64,000 nt of DNA from the NCBI RefSeq assembly GCF_000003815.2, contig NC_049990.1, forward strand, positions 6,136,330 through 6,200,329, given 5' to 3'. Numbering within the stretch: position 1 is the stretch's first letter; each line of letters starts with the position of its first letter. Source of the DNA: Branchiostoma floridae (Eukaryota > Chordata > Leptocardii > Amphioxiformes > Branchiostomatidae). This document shows, in pieces, positions 1-10,820 of the stretch. The notes below the pieces were generated by a model. It did no database searches. It saw nothing but the letters and a program-made list of their open reading frames with translations, and was not told the DNA's origin. The position numbers and the translations under genes were made by a program.

Positions 1-2
1 TA

Positions 3-407
3 CTAGCCTGGATGCCAGGCTGTTTCTAGGGCCAACAAAGGCTAGCAACTCCCTCCAAAGCAGGGCTGTCTCCAAAACCCGTCCCTCCATCCTGCGACAG
101 AATGTGAAAATGTGTTTTCATATGCTTGAAATGACAGATTTTGCAAGGAAAATCAACAGCACTGGCTCCAAAACAATGACTGAATGAGGGAGACTGGAAA
201 AAATTCAAAGCTGGAGACAGCCCTAGCTCCAAAGCCAATGTTACCCCCAGGAAACTTTACCATAACCCCACTGAGAAAGAACCTGAGCTTTCCTGCATCA
301 TGTGGCCAAACTGTGTGGCTGTGGAAGAGTTTCCGTGGGGGCAAGTTCGTCCTTGACGAGACGATCTGGCATGTGTGAGCCCTAGAAACAGTCTGGCACC
401 CAGGCTA
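3..407. mobile_element. Foldback MITE-like element, about 405 bp
   Basis: The left end TAGCCTGGATGCCAGGCTG is matched by the reverse complement of the right end (381-407) over about 28 bases with two mismatches, both running into TTTCTAGGGC. No transposase frame is present. It shares the TAGCCTGG terminus with the shorter hairpins at 21,083, 22,060 and 32,636. It sits 9 bases beyond the splice donor of the candidate exon at 416-660. Confidence 0.7.
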
Positions 408-415
408 CTGTCTAC

Positions 416-660
416 CTGCCATCATCCACCGAAACAGCCAATGAGACGTTCTCGCTAAGGAGGTTTCCCAGCAGAAGCAGGGTGCCCCGGGCTACTGCAG
501 GAATTTTAACCATCTTGTCCGCCCTATTATACAACAAACTGGCCGGCCTGAAATATGTGGATAATGAGCGCCCGCCACTACCCTCACATCCTTCAGAAAC
601 AACATTTAGAGTGTGAACCTGCTGCGATGGCCCCTCGGCCTCAGCGGAGGTCGTTGCCAT
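416..660 (-). CDS. Candidate first coding exon, unknown protein
   Basis: Reading from ATG at 660 the minus strand stays open for 81 codons and then meets a splice-donor-like GGCAG/GTAGAC at 416/415. The protein starts MATTSAEAEGPSQQ and ends near SENVSLAVSVDDG; I do not recognise it. No signal peptide or membrane helix is obvious. An RFX-type X-box lies immediately upstream (664-677), which is where ciliary genes often carry it. If real, the rest of the gene lies to the left of the window. It may equally be a chance open frame. Confidence 0.3.
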
Positions 661-663
661 GCC

Positions 664-677
664 GTTACCATGGCGAC
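664..677. promoter_or_regulatory. X-box-like site (RFX type)
   Basis: GTTACCATGGCGAC fits the imperfect-palindrome RFX consensus GTNRCC-N(0-3)-RGYAAC with one mismatch in the right half site. A second half site GTTGCC lies at 653-658. It lies just 5' of the candidate minus-strand exon. Confidence 0.4.
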
Positions 678-1206
678 ATAACTCAGGTTCAACAAGTGGG
701 CATGCCCAGGTAGGACCAGATGCCTTGCCTAGGGCGCGAACTTGTCAGTCCTGAAAGCCAGACAGAATGTCGGTGGCTGGGACAAGGCCTAGGAAAAAAA
801 ATGTTGTGTTTCCTGTTTCCCTACCTACCCTAGAAAAACCTGCCAATCTTAGACCTTTTTTGGGTGGAAAAGTGGAGTCACATAGCTTCCAGTTAGAATT
901 TTTATTCAGCCTGCTTCCTTTTGATCAATTGAAGTAAAAACAATGCTTGTCCTATCTAATGAAGGATAAATGTATTATGCACAAAATTACAGTTTGACAT
1001 TGAAATACAAATGACAACATGCATATGTCATTTTGGCCAGCCTAAAAAAATTACCGGAAAAACAAAAAAAGGTAATTCCTACCTTCCGACCCTAATTTTT
1101 TCAGGACTGAAACAGGAAACACAACATTTTTTCCTAGGCCCAAGCATGTGGAAGGAAGAGACAGTCAGAGTGATTTATAGAGGCCGGTTGAACTCTGACC
1201 TCCTGA
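678..1206. other. No feature recognised
   Basis: AT-rich non-coding sequence with short A runs; I see no exon, RNA gene or repeat terminus here. Confidence 0.5.
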
Positions 1207-2195
1207 CTATAGGGCTTATTCACGTGACGTCATCACCCCTTGCTCCCGTGCGCCGCCATCTTGGGGTCCATGCGCTACACAGTACAGCGATGTACAGCGT
1301 GGGTCTCCAAGTGTCCGAAGAAAGTGAAGTGGGTTGCACGATATTTGACTATACAAAGAGTCTACAACCTTAAATCTTATTTTCACTACATAAATCGGGT
1401 GGAAATTACCCATTTTCCCATTATCAGTGAGGGAAAGTTTGACCCACTCCGGGTCCCGCGCCTGAGCACGGCGACAGTGACAGTGGAGTATCAGTTGATA
1501 GTGAATTTTGTGGGTGAGCTGTGACGTTGTTGTTCACAGACACTGTGATAACCATTATTAACGTTAAATGTTGTACTTTTGTTTCATAGAAATTCTTCAC
1601 AGAACCTGGGAATATGTTCTTCCTATCATTTCTTGGTGCGGCTCTATTTTGTCCTTCCTGCTTTAGTGGAGTGTAGCGACGGTCCATGTACATGTATTTA
1701 CGTTGTGCCGGAGTAGGTACCCAGTCCACCGTCGTTGAAAGTTATCTGAAAAATCGTTTACTGTCTTGTTCAGATACAAAATTTGTACTACACACATTCG
1801 TTCTGAAAATTCTACCAGTAAGATGAGCTCTACTTATGGCAGAAACCCAAATTTGTTTCCGAGTCGTAGCACTAGTAACGTTACATGACTTCGTTCCCGT
1901 CCCGGCTTTGCTTGTTTGTTACACGAGAAACGCGAAACAAACTTAACTGTTACCCGATGTGTGTAGGCTTTACCAGTGCTAGACCAACATCCCACCACAA
2001 GATAGCACACCCTGATTATGAACCTAAACGTTTTGAAGGGAAAATGTGCGTTGCATAAGAAATATTTTCAATTTTTACGGAGAGTTGCATGGCGAGCCGC
2101 TGTGAGCCGCGCTCAAAGTGGACCCCAAAATGGCCGACATCGCTCGTTGCCATGGCGTCCGGAGGGTGGATCACGTGACTGAATAAGCCCTATAG
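1207..2195. mobile_element. Non-autonomous DNA transposon, about 1 kb, with promoter-like ends
   Basis: CTATAGGGCTTATTCACGTG at the left end recurs inverted at 2171-2195, and the similarity continues inward with small gaps to GCCATCTTGGGGTCCA (left) against GCCATTTTGGGGTCCA (right, reversed). Total inverted repeat is about 70 bp. No transposase frame is visible. The ends carry an E-box CACGTGA, a CRE-like TGACGTCA (left end only) and a YY1-like GCCATCTTG. Confidence 0.65.
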
Positions 2196-2253
2196 ATAGG
2201 ACAGCAGGCCAGATATCACATCTTACTACATTCATTACTATAAGATCTATAAC

Positions 2254-2480
2254 TGGTATCACATGGCCTTGTGGTTAGGGTAGTTAACCCAGAAACTAGA
2301 GGTGCTGGGTTCAAACCCCTGGCAGGTTTCCATGTGGTGTCTCCATGTTGGGAAAGACAGGAATTTTGTCACTTGACTCAGGTGAAAATGAGACACAAAG
2401 CCAGTGGTGTATGTTTAGCCACACCTTAAGGATTCTAAAAGAACCCACCACACCTGTCCATAAATCAATAAAAGTAAGAT
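2254..2480 (+). mobile_element. tRNA-derived SINE
   Basis: A tRNA-like head holds a box A (TGTGGTTAGGGTAGT) and a box B (GGGTTCAAACCC) about 35 bases apart, followed by an unrelated body ending near AATCAATAAAAG. It is not a real tRNA: no acceptor-stem pairing is found. Confidence 0.65.
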
Positions 2481-3824
2481 GAGAGTCACCTATTATGTCA
2501 ACCCTTTCACAAATGTAAATTATAATAAATAGATAAAACAGGCATCATACGTCCAACCTTTAAGTACTACCTACCTATAATCAAGGATAAACCACTAAGG
2601 ATTATGGGGGAGGGAAGGTTGAAAAAGGTTGAATAAAAATTTCATCATTTCATGCTTCAGTGAAAAATTGAATTAGTGTAGTTGCTTTGCTAACAATAGC
2701 AATTATTGTTTCCGTTGTGCCATTCTATACCCTTTTGTACGAACTAACTCTTTTACATTTCTAGTAGATTTATATTTTCTATGCCCACCCCCACAAGCTG
2801 CCATGGTTTCTCCCAGAAGATCAGCTCTTTACATATTGTATTTCAGTTTACACTGAACCTACTTATCAGTGGTACCCAGGATTAACCCAATTTATCAGTA
2901 AAATACAACCCTGGAGTCTCGTTAGGTACTGAAATGCACTTAAACATTCTGTCAAAATTTCATGGTTACTCTGAAGGACATTTGATGATATAAAACACAT
3001 TGTACAGAATGTAATGGTTTATCGTTAGAACTCAAAATGTCTTGAAATAAAATCACACACATGAATTCTTCAAAAAACACTGTTATAAGTTTTTCTTCAA
3101 TGGTCCTTCCTCATGGTAATTCTTAGGTAATTCTGACTGGTTCACATTGCAGTGCAGCAGAGCATTTTCCCCATTTTCTGGTATCAGTTGATCAAAACCA
3201 GAATATTTCCAACTCACTTACCTCATTAAAATGTTTCAAGCAAAGTCCTTTGGGGAAAACAATCTAATTACAAACAGTCATTGCTGTTTTTTCTTGCAGA
3301 TAATAATCTCAAACTACAGATGTAATCATGTTTACCCACATTCATAGAATCAAATTACAAAATACAGTTCTACTAGTATTCTCAACACAAACCTATTATT
3401 ATACTTCTGTAGGCTTGACAAGCACATTTCCTTGCCTCTCATGCAAGTTGCTTCAAAGACATTATCATAGACAAGAATTGAATTTTATGGATTTCCTACT
3501 TCATTTTTCTTTCTTTTGAAAAAGATAAAAGTACCATTCTGTTTTAATCAAACCCCAAATGCCCTTAACTTTATTTTTGACTATTGAAAAAAAGATACTG
3601 TCCTCTTCACTTAAAAGTAGCTACTACAGTTTTTTTAATTCATCAATGCATCAAATTGTTGCAAACTCATTGCTTGAAATGTCAAGTAGCCAGGTATGCT
3701 TACTGTCTCTTTGTGTTTCTTCAGGGAAAGGAAACATATTGTTTTAGGACTCCCTTTCTTCTTGACCTTTTCTTCTCCTTCTCCTGACAAATTTAAATAG
3801 GTCAATGACCTGAAGTAGACTGCT
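2481..3824. other. No feature recognised
   Basis: AT-rich non-coding DNA. Open frames here are short and lack coding character. Confidence 0.5.
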
Positions 3825-3861
3825 GTTGCCATGGTAACTAGACTGCTGTTGCCATGGTAAC
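3825..3861. promoter_or_regulatory. Two tandem near-perfect RFX X-boxes
   Basis: GTTGCCATGGTAAC occurs twice, at 3825-3838 and 3848-3861, inside a 23-bp tandem repeat. Each copy is a full RFX palindrome. A weaker pair (GTTACCATGGTAAT at 5243-5256 and CTTGGTAAC just after) follows 1.4 kb on. I see no coding exon beside them. Confidence 0.5.
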
Positions 3862-6345
3862 TAATCTACCATATGGTACGTACAGGCAAGTAGCAGGGAG
3901 CATATATGAATGTGATTGAAAAAGAAGTTTTTAGGTTAGCCTATGTGAAAATAAATATTATGTATTTGCTTCTTTTCCATTATTTTTTTTTGGGGGGGGG
4001 GGGCAAAAATCCTACAACCAAGATGTCACTTTGGAACAAACTTGTCCATATTTTCACAAAAAATCTCTTTTCCATAGATAGTACCATACAAACATTCCTT
4101 TTCCATTCCTTTCAACTTGACATTCAAGTTTCTCTGATGATTTTGCTTGCATGAACAGTCACCCAAGCTGAGTATACAAACCGTTTCAATCTGTGTGCTC
4201 AGGTGTTGGTATCCTATCCCCAGAAACCCTCAGTAGCTGCACAGCAAGGCTGATAATATTACCGCATGACTCCTACTAAAAACCCAAGACTGCTGAGATC
4301 TTCCAGCTGGACTTTTCCCCCCTAAAAGCTATTGAAAATGTACATGAATACGGCAGGATCGAATTACATTCCCATCCAAGATTAGCCATTTGGAAAGAAA
4401 GTAGGTGCCTAAGCTCAAAGCAGATGTTAAAGAAGAAAATTTTGACATTTTTCTGGTTCACTGTTTCTGTTATAAATGACCTTCCTGGCTTGTTTGCTTG
4501 TAACAGACATGTGAGCTACAGTTACACAGAAAAATGTCACAATTTTGCCTACCGACATCTGCTTGGAGAGTGGTGGACCTGTTGCTAGTGAAGGCCAGTA
4601 CATTCCAAACAAGATCGCTATGTCCAAAACACTGCCTTTAAGTGTTTCGAAAACCCCCAAGACACTTCAAAGAAGAGGAAAGTACTCGTGATTCCAACTT
4701 AAGATGCAAGATAGATTGTTCACCTGCCACAAGCGTTTTTGGACAAGGCTGACTGGAATTACGTTGTCTTGTTTACAAGTTACCAACAAAAAATGTCCCA
4801 GTGACTGGCCAGGAATGGACATTTTTATCAAAGAAAATTATATAATTCATTTTTAAAAAACTGAAAAGAACATTTAAGAAGGCGGTCTTTGGGTGTTCAT
4901 AAGAATGTTGAAATGAAAACATTAACCACTTGCTGCAATGATCATCAATGATTTAATTGGTATAGTCTAGCCTTCACTAACAACTTCTTATCAATCATAC
5001 TAGTGTATACTGCATTTTGTGTTTATTTATCAACAGGAACCACCCTGCATAAGACTATATACGAACATGCAGGTACCACCAATTAGCAGAATTCTTCTGA
5101 TAGTAATAGTATAAATGGAAGGCAACAGCTTATGTAAGCAAGCGGTTTCCCATTATATAACTCTTGGGCGCTTAGCTACAGGTGGTACCAATATCAGACT
5201 ATCAAGTCATGCAGGATTCTAATGACATGGCTGCTGTTTGCTGTTACCATGGTAATAATCACCTTGGTAACAATGCCAGGGATATACTTGGGATTTCTAT
5301 GTCTACTTGAGTTGAAGCAAGTTACAACTTACATGAAGAGATGTTAAAGAAGTATCAAATAATGTCTATCTATTAAGTTCTATGATAATGTAAAACATAC
5401 TTGCCATTAGAGCTTGTATATATTATAGTGAGTTAAATCTTATTTAAGTTTTAAGATAATTTTAAGATCATCTTGTTAAAGTGTCTGGACAAAATTAAGA
5501 TTTCTGAATGAAAAAGTAGCATTTCATATGCTCTTTTGAATTACTAGTACATTTTACCAAGGCTTCTTTAAAGAAATGGAGGTCATTTTCTATCAAAATA
5601 TAGAAGAAGAAACCAAATGCACATAGTACAAGGTTACAGTACTTGCACTGGCTTGAACACAAATGTACAATTTGTAAACTGTTTATTTCTTACCTGTAGG
5701 GTGTATTCAGCTCCATAGATATAGCAAATGTTAACAGTAAGAAGTTTATTTGCAAGTTCGTGCCCGAGGGCTAACTGCAAGTACTAGTACATTTAACAAC
5801 AAAGCCAAATTCATTCATTCATTCATTCATATTTATATTCTATGAAAGCTTTTGGTAAATATTCCTATGAGAATAGAGTATGTACTCTGCTACACTGAAT
5901 GAACTTTAACCAACTTTTTATTGCTCGACAATTGTCAATGGTACAATGTATAGTAACAACTATCATCAGTATCAAACAAACCGCAATGCTAATCTATCCT
6001 ATATTTAGCACTACAAAGATTCTGACAGCATGTATCCGTGACCATTTAGGCGTCAAAGCCCAGCAAATAACAAAAGCACTCCACAAAAGAAACACAAATC
6101 CCCTGTAACAGTTTTATGAAGTGTTTGTTGATTATCAGGGGGGTGTGAAGTGGTCTATTGTCACCAGGAGGGGGTAAGACAAAGGGCCACGGTTGGGGGT
6201 GTTGACCTTGCAGTTACATGCAAAAACAGGAAAGGCCCAGTGCTGTTTTATGTAAACTTCCCCGGCCTGTCTGTCTTTGATACATACAAGCCGCTTGTAC
6301 AGATATTAGGGCATATTATTACAGCATTTTATTTTACACTGTAAA
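3862..6345. other. Non-coding stretch with minor repeats
   Basis: Contains a G run (3992-4003), a partial copy of the TACTCTCCAAGCAGA element near 4535-4580 (ends in CATCTGCTTGGAGAGTGG), the X-box-like pair at 5243-5275 and an ATTC microsatellite at about 5812-5830. No exon recognised. Confidence 0.5.
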
Positions 6346-6686
6346 TTGTACCATAATGAACGGATTGTGCTTTATGAATATATCAGAAAAGAGTTCCCAT
6401 ATTTTGAACATCTTAATGCAACGGATAAATTTCTATTTTTGATGCGCCTAGACAAACCCTGTATATCAAACATTATATGTTCTTATACCTACACCTGTAC
6501 AAAGAAGCGAGAAGATGTCGACCATCCTGTTAGCTTAGTACCTTCAACTAGTTAAATTGTATCCTGTTGTTTTTTCATATGTTTGTTATTCTGTTATCAG
6601 TCATGTCTGTTATCAGTGACCTGTACCTAGCCCATCGAGGCATGAATGTACAATAAAGGTCTTTCATTCATTCATTATAATAAATG
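6346..6686 (+). mobile_element. 3' end of a non-LTR retrotransposon
   Basis: A frame to 6555 encodes the C-terminal tail of a reverse-transcriptase polyprotein; its key string DKFLFLMRLDKP recurs in the copies at 42,055 and 45,230, followed by TKKRED. It is followed by the typical tail: TGACCTGTACCTAGCCC, a CAATAAAGG signal and short ATTC repeats. Only the last part of the element is present (5' truncation). Confidence 0.7.
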
Positions 6687-8439
6687 AAGACCTCTATTGT
6701 ACTTTTATGCTCTCTAACAAGCTAAGTACTGGTCAAGGTGAATAGAATGCAGTTTCTAAGTACAAATTGTATAATGATGTGATACAAAGCTAAAACTATA
6801 AAGTCTACAGTAGTATAAAGGTTTCTTTCTGTTACCTGCCCTGATACAATTTATTCCGAAACTTTGCCTGCAATTTGAAAACTTTTTCTCTGTAACTTTT
6901 AAGACGAGATTTGTGCATAAGCTCAGAGTAATGTTGTGACAAGAAGTATCCAAAATCAGTACTGACAACAATAACAAAGAAATTGACTCCTAATCCTACT
7001 GATTTCGAAATTATAAATACTAGTAGTAACAAACTCCATGCACTCCCCTTTCTTTATAGTAAATGTGATAAAGTAATAAAATTACAAATAGCCAGGCAAA
7101 GAGTCTGAGATTTTGAACCTTAATATCAAGACAGAAAAATCATCTAATATGAAAAAATAATTATACAGGTTTGACAATAATACTTCTCTTTGTATCTTTT
7201 TCCTTTTAAATTGTACAGAGTTCGGACAAAAGTGTCAGAATGCTTTTCTACCAAATCTTTACCTACTACAATGACCCACACGTACCAAATTGCCCCCCCA
7301 GCCACCTATCATACGATGTTTATTACTTTTGTAACTAAACCATCTGGGTCCCACCTACTACATCGACCTTTCCTACACCACTCTGGAACTGAAAGGTCCT
7401 AATAATAAATACCACACAACCTGTGCTCTTCTACTCTACACTCTGACATTTGGGCATGCTTTGATCAAGCTTAAACCAGGTGAACAAAACAAGAAAGTCT
7501 CTGTGATAAGGGAATATTATTCATGTCAACTCTAAAGTGTTGAATTACCATCTAAACATGGCTGAGAAGTAAGATTACGTTTCTTACTTTCACTTCAAAA
7601 AGAAGAATTTCCTTACGACCTCCCCCTAGAAGATCTGAGATGGTAGAGTCTATGAAAATATCATATTTCATATCAATCTAACTTTCTAAGTACTGGGATA
7701 ATATCTAAGAGCAGCATGTAGTACTTTAAACTAGCAAGGAGCTTTATCGCTGATAAAAGCTCCTTGCTCAAAGTACCAAGTGTTGATCATGTTTTTAGTT
7801 TCCATATGCATTTCAGAATAAGAGATTATTTCTCTACCATGCAACCATATTATGTGACATTATCAATGACTTCAAATATTGATATACATATGTACTTAAT
7901 ACTTTCAATGTTTTCGGAAACAACAAGGGGCTATCTTGAAGCGTCTTCCAGGCACTAACAAATGATCTGACAAAACGGAATGTAAACAAAAATAAGTGTG
8001 ATGGAAGGGCGGGTGTGACCACTAGCTCGGGAGGGGGAGTTTTCCGTAAAATTTCATGAAGCTCATACCATACATACACGAGATTCAGTAGCCAACATTT
8101 CATTTTATAAACTATGTTGACATCAAACACAACTGAGTACTATACATCCTTCACTCTGATGAGAAAGCAATAAATAAAAGAAATGTGATGTCTTCAATAC
8201 TCGACAATACAGTAAAAGACAACATATTTTCTGACATCTTTTTCTGTTCTCCAAGAGGATGTAACGATCTAAGGATTTTGATAAGACCCAGGGTTGCACG
8301 CCTGTTTTTGCTACACCTACAGGGAGGTAGCCCCAAGAAAGCCCGCCTCCCTTAGAGAGAATCATAGAAACACAATCAAAGTATTGTATGTATCTTCTCT
8401 ACTGGAAGAGGAGCTAATGAGTAATGTTAGTAGACACAA
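6687..8439. other. No gene recognised
   Basis: AT-rich non-coding DNA. The only structure noted is a short hairpin near 7733-7770 (AGCAAGGAGCTTT with its inverse). Confidence 0.5.
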
Positions 8440-8660
8440 CTAAAGGTAGTCCCAGGCAGTCCCATAGCCCTTATGATGCTGTAGCAACAGTAGGCTGCTA
8501 TTCACTGTATCTAGGGAGGTATTGGGAGGCAGAGCCCATCCCTCTCCTCCCATCACCTCTTACCTCCCCAACCTCAGATACCCCTTTATACACCTGGGTA
8601 GACTTAAAATAGTTGTGTAAAGTGTCTTTCCCATAGGCACAACATAGGTAGCATAACATT
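8440..8660 (-). mobile_element. tRNA-derived SINE family member, decayed
   Basis: Shares ordered blocks with 23,135-23,350: AGGTAGTCCCA, GGCAGAGCCCA, TTACCTCCCCAACC and AAGTGTCTTTCCCA. The copy at 47,740 carries the same tail plus a tRNA-like head in minus orientation, which sets the strand. Confidence 0.55.
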
Positions 8661-8754
8661 TGTACGGAGGCAACTCAAAAAGGTGTCCGTCAGCTGTTGC
8701 TGCCTCCCTACCATTTTTGTTTCTGTGTATGTTGAAGTTGAAATAAATAAATGA

Positions 8755-10422
8755 ATAGATCGTTTTCACAATGACGTCACAGTCGCGTTCGAACGTTCGA
8801 ACGGCCATGTTGGATGATAAGCGGCTCGATCTCCACACGGCAGTGTGTTGCACGTGGTGGACTCGTACGTGGAAAGAAGCCTTTTTTATTCAGAAACGGA
8901 CTGGATGTTTGTCGTGCTAACTGCGAGTTCCATAAACACAGGATACGGCCTACTCGCCGTTTCTATTCAACAATATTACCTACAGTCCGTCCTCTTTTCA
9001 ATAACTTGATTAAACCACTCTCCTACCAGCCCACCAACAGTAGCCCTGCCGCGGAGTTTGTGCATGCTTTTTTTTTATTTTTTGGGAGAAAGTTGGTTTC
9101 TGGTACAGGGTATGTCATGGACGCATACCATGTTACACGAAAATGTCAGCAAGCTTGTTCTATTTCTTCTTCATAAAACACGGCACATCGCGTCCTGAGC
9201 TGTGAATGATATTTTCACCAGTACTGCCCCCGGTGTTCTGTCGATAATCAAGCAAGGATTAAAAATTGTTTGGCTTGTTCACGAGGAACGAAATTCGAAC
9301 TTTTTTTTACCCACGATTGTGTAGCTGGTAGAACAAAACAAAAATTTCTTCAGTCGCAAACTTTACCTAAGGCAAGACAAAACATATCAATGCGGAACTT
9401 ACACGTGTTAACGGGCACAATACACCCCTCACGCGCATCTCAATCGTTGTGTCAGTTTTACGCTCAGCACGTGTGACGGCACCCTTACACAAAACTTTGA
9501 CAGCCCCTTCCGTATCTCGCACGATTTTAGTATTGAATCGACAAAGTGCGGTGTGTCTTCCAGCGAGCTTTGCACTTGTGGCGAGGGAAGTTTCTACAAG
9601 TCTGGTCGAGTTCTGTCATCTCCATGCCGCGACGGGGACTAAACGCAATTTGGCATCTGACTAAACATGTGCTAAGCATTCTCAGAGTTTGAATTTTCAG
9701 TATTAAATGCAACGTTACGGTCTGTCGCAATAACGTCAGCGCTAGCAGCCCTGATTCGCATGTTTAACGTTAGTTGATCAACTGAATTGTACTTTTGTAA
9801 ACAGACCTTTCTAATACACATGTTGACAAAGCCAAAATACGGAAAAAAGACGCGCGCACGAACTTATCTAATACCACTATCCCGCTGGCCCCCACTATCC
9901 GCTTGCCTCACGGAGTTAGGGTCGGGGAAGCGCTAAATCTTGCCCTTTATTAGGCAAGTGGATATTGAGGGCCAGCTCGTGCACGCATGCGGTGGGGATT
10001 GGTAGCTAGTCCTCTGCACGCCGCCTGTCAGTGAAAGGATATCACCCAGGGAAGCGGGCCTGGTACAGTGAATGATCGCGGTTTTTGTGAGGCCGCTTCA
10101 CCGCGAACTCTAAACCACCGCGAACACTCCATTTCCCGCTATCGCACAAGTAAATCCTCGCGATCGGCACCAGCATTAGATCGTTGAAAAAAGTGCCATT
10201 TTTAAAAGTATGTAGATCAAGACGTATTATTGCAACTTTGTCCTGATATCTAACCTTGGCTACATCACTTAATGATTCACAGAATGGAGACAAAACAGCA
10301 CACTTGAACCCGCAAGTAACTTTGCCGGTGCCGTTCTGTGTTCTAGTCATCCAGGTTATCATCCAACATGGCGCCCACGCGTGATCGAACGGTTTTCGAA
10401 CGTTCTGTGAAAACGATCTATA
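8755..10422. mobile_element. Non-autonomous DNA transposon, about 1.67 kb
   Basis: The outer ATAGATCGTTTTCACA and inner GCCATGTTGGATGAT of the left end (8755-8818) both recur inverted at 10,358-10,422. Between them each end carries a version of the palindrome TTCGAACGTTCGAA. No transposase frame is seen in the interior. A fragment of the GCGGTGG MITE lies near the right end (about 10,069-10,150). Confidence 0.65.
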
Positions 10423-10430
10423 ACAGAACA

Positions 10431-10463
10431 GTAGAATATCACATGGGCCATGTGATATTCTAC
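10431..10463. repeat. Perfect 33-bp palindrome
   Basis: GTAGAATATCACATGG, one central G, then the exact inverse. It directly follows the right end of the 1.67-kb element. Confidence 0.8.
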
Positions 10464-10556
10464 CACAACATACCAAGAAAACAATAACTCCAAACATCTG
10501 CTTGGAAATTGACCCTTTTTGACCATCAGGAGCAGAACGTTCTCACGAACACTGAC

Positions 10557-10820
10557 CTTGCACTTGTTGCATGGAGCCGTCCTCGGTCGCTATAGTGTAC
10601 ATCTGCCCGGGAGCCACATGGAGATAGAAGACCTGGTGAGGCCCCTCAGCCGATCCATTCATACTAGGGTGCATCATGGGGCCATTCAGAGGTGGGCTGG
10701 CCTCCTTGGGCGTTGTGGCCATCATATAGAAGCCCCGGAAGTGTGGAAAAGCGGGCGGCGGCACCAGGAGGGTCTCCAGTCTTGAAACGTGCGGGTTCCC
10801 TTCAGGTCCTCAACTTTGAT
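10557..10820 (-). CDS. Unrecognised internal coding exon
   Basis: Minus-strand exon bounded by TTTTTTCTCAG at 10,821 and a good donor CAAG/GTCAGT at 10,557/10,556. The main frame encodes a Pro/Met-rich stretch (VPPPAFPHFRGFYMM, then QVFYLHVAPGQMYTI near the donor). The first part reads better in another frame: IKVEDLKGTRTFQDWRP, which contains a SUMO-type IKVE motif; the main frame has a stop at 10,810-10,812. So either the true acceptor is AG just before 10,808 or there is a small indel near 10,770. Composition suggests a transcriptional regulator, but I cannot name it. Other exons of the gene were not found; the CpG-rich region at 17,036-17,100 could be its 5' end. Confidence 0.45.
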
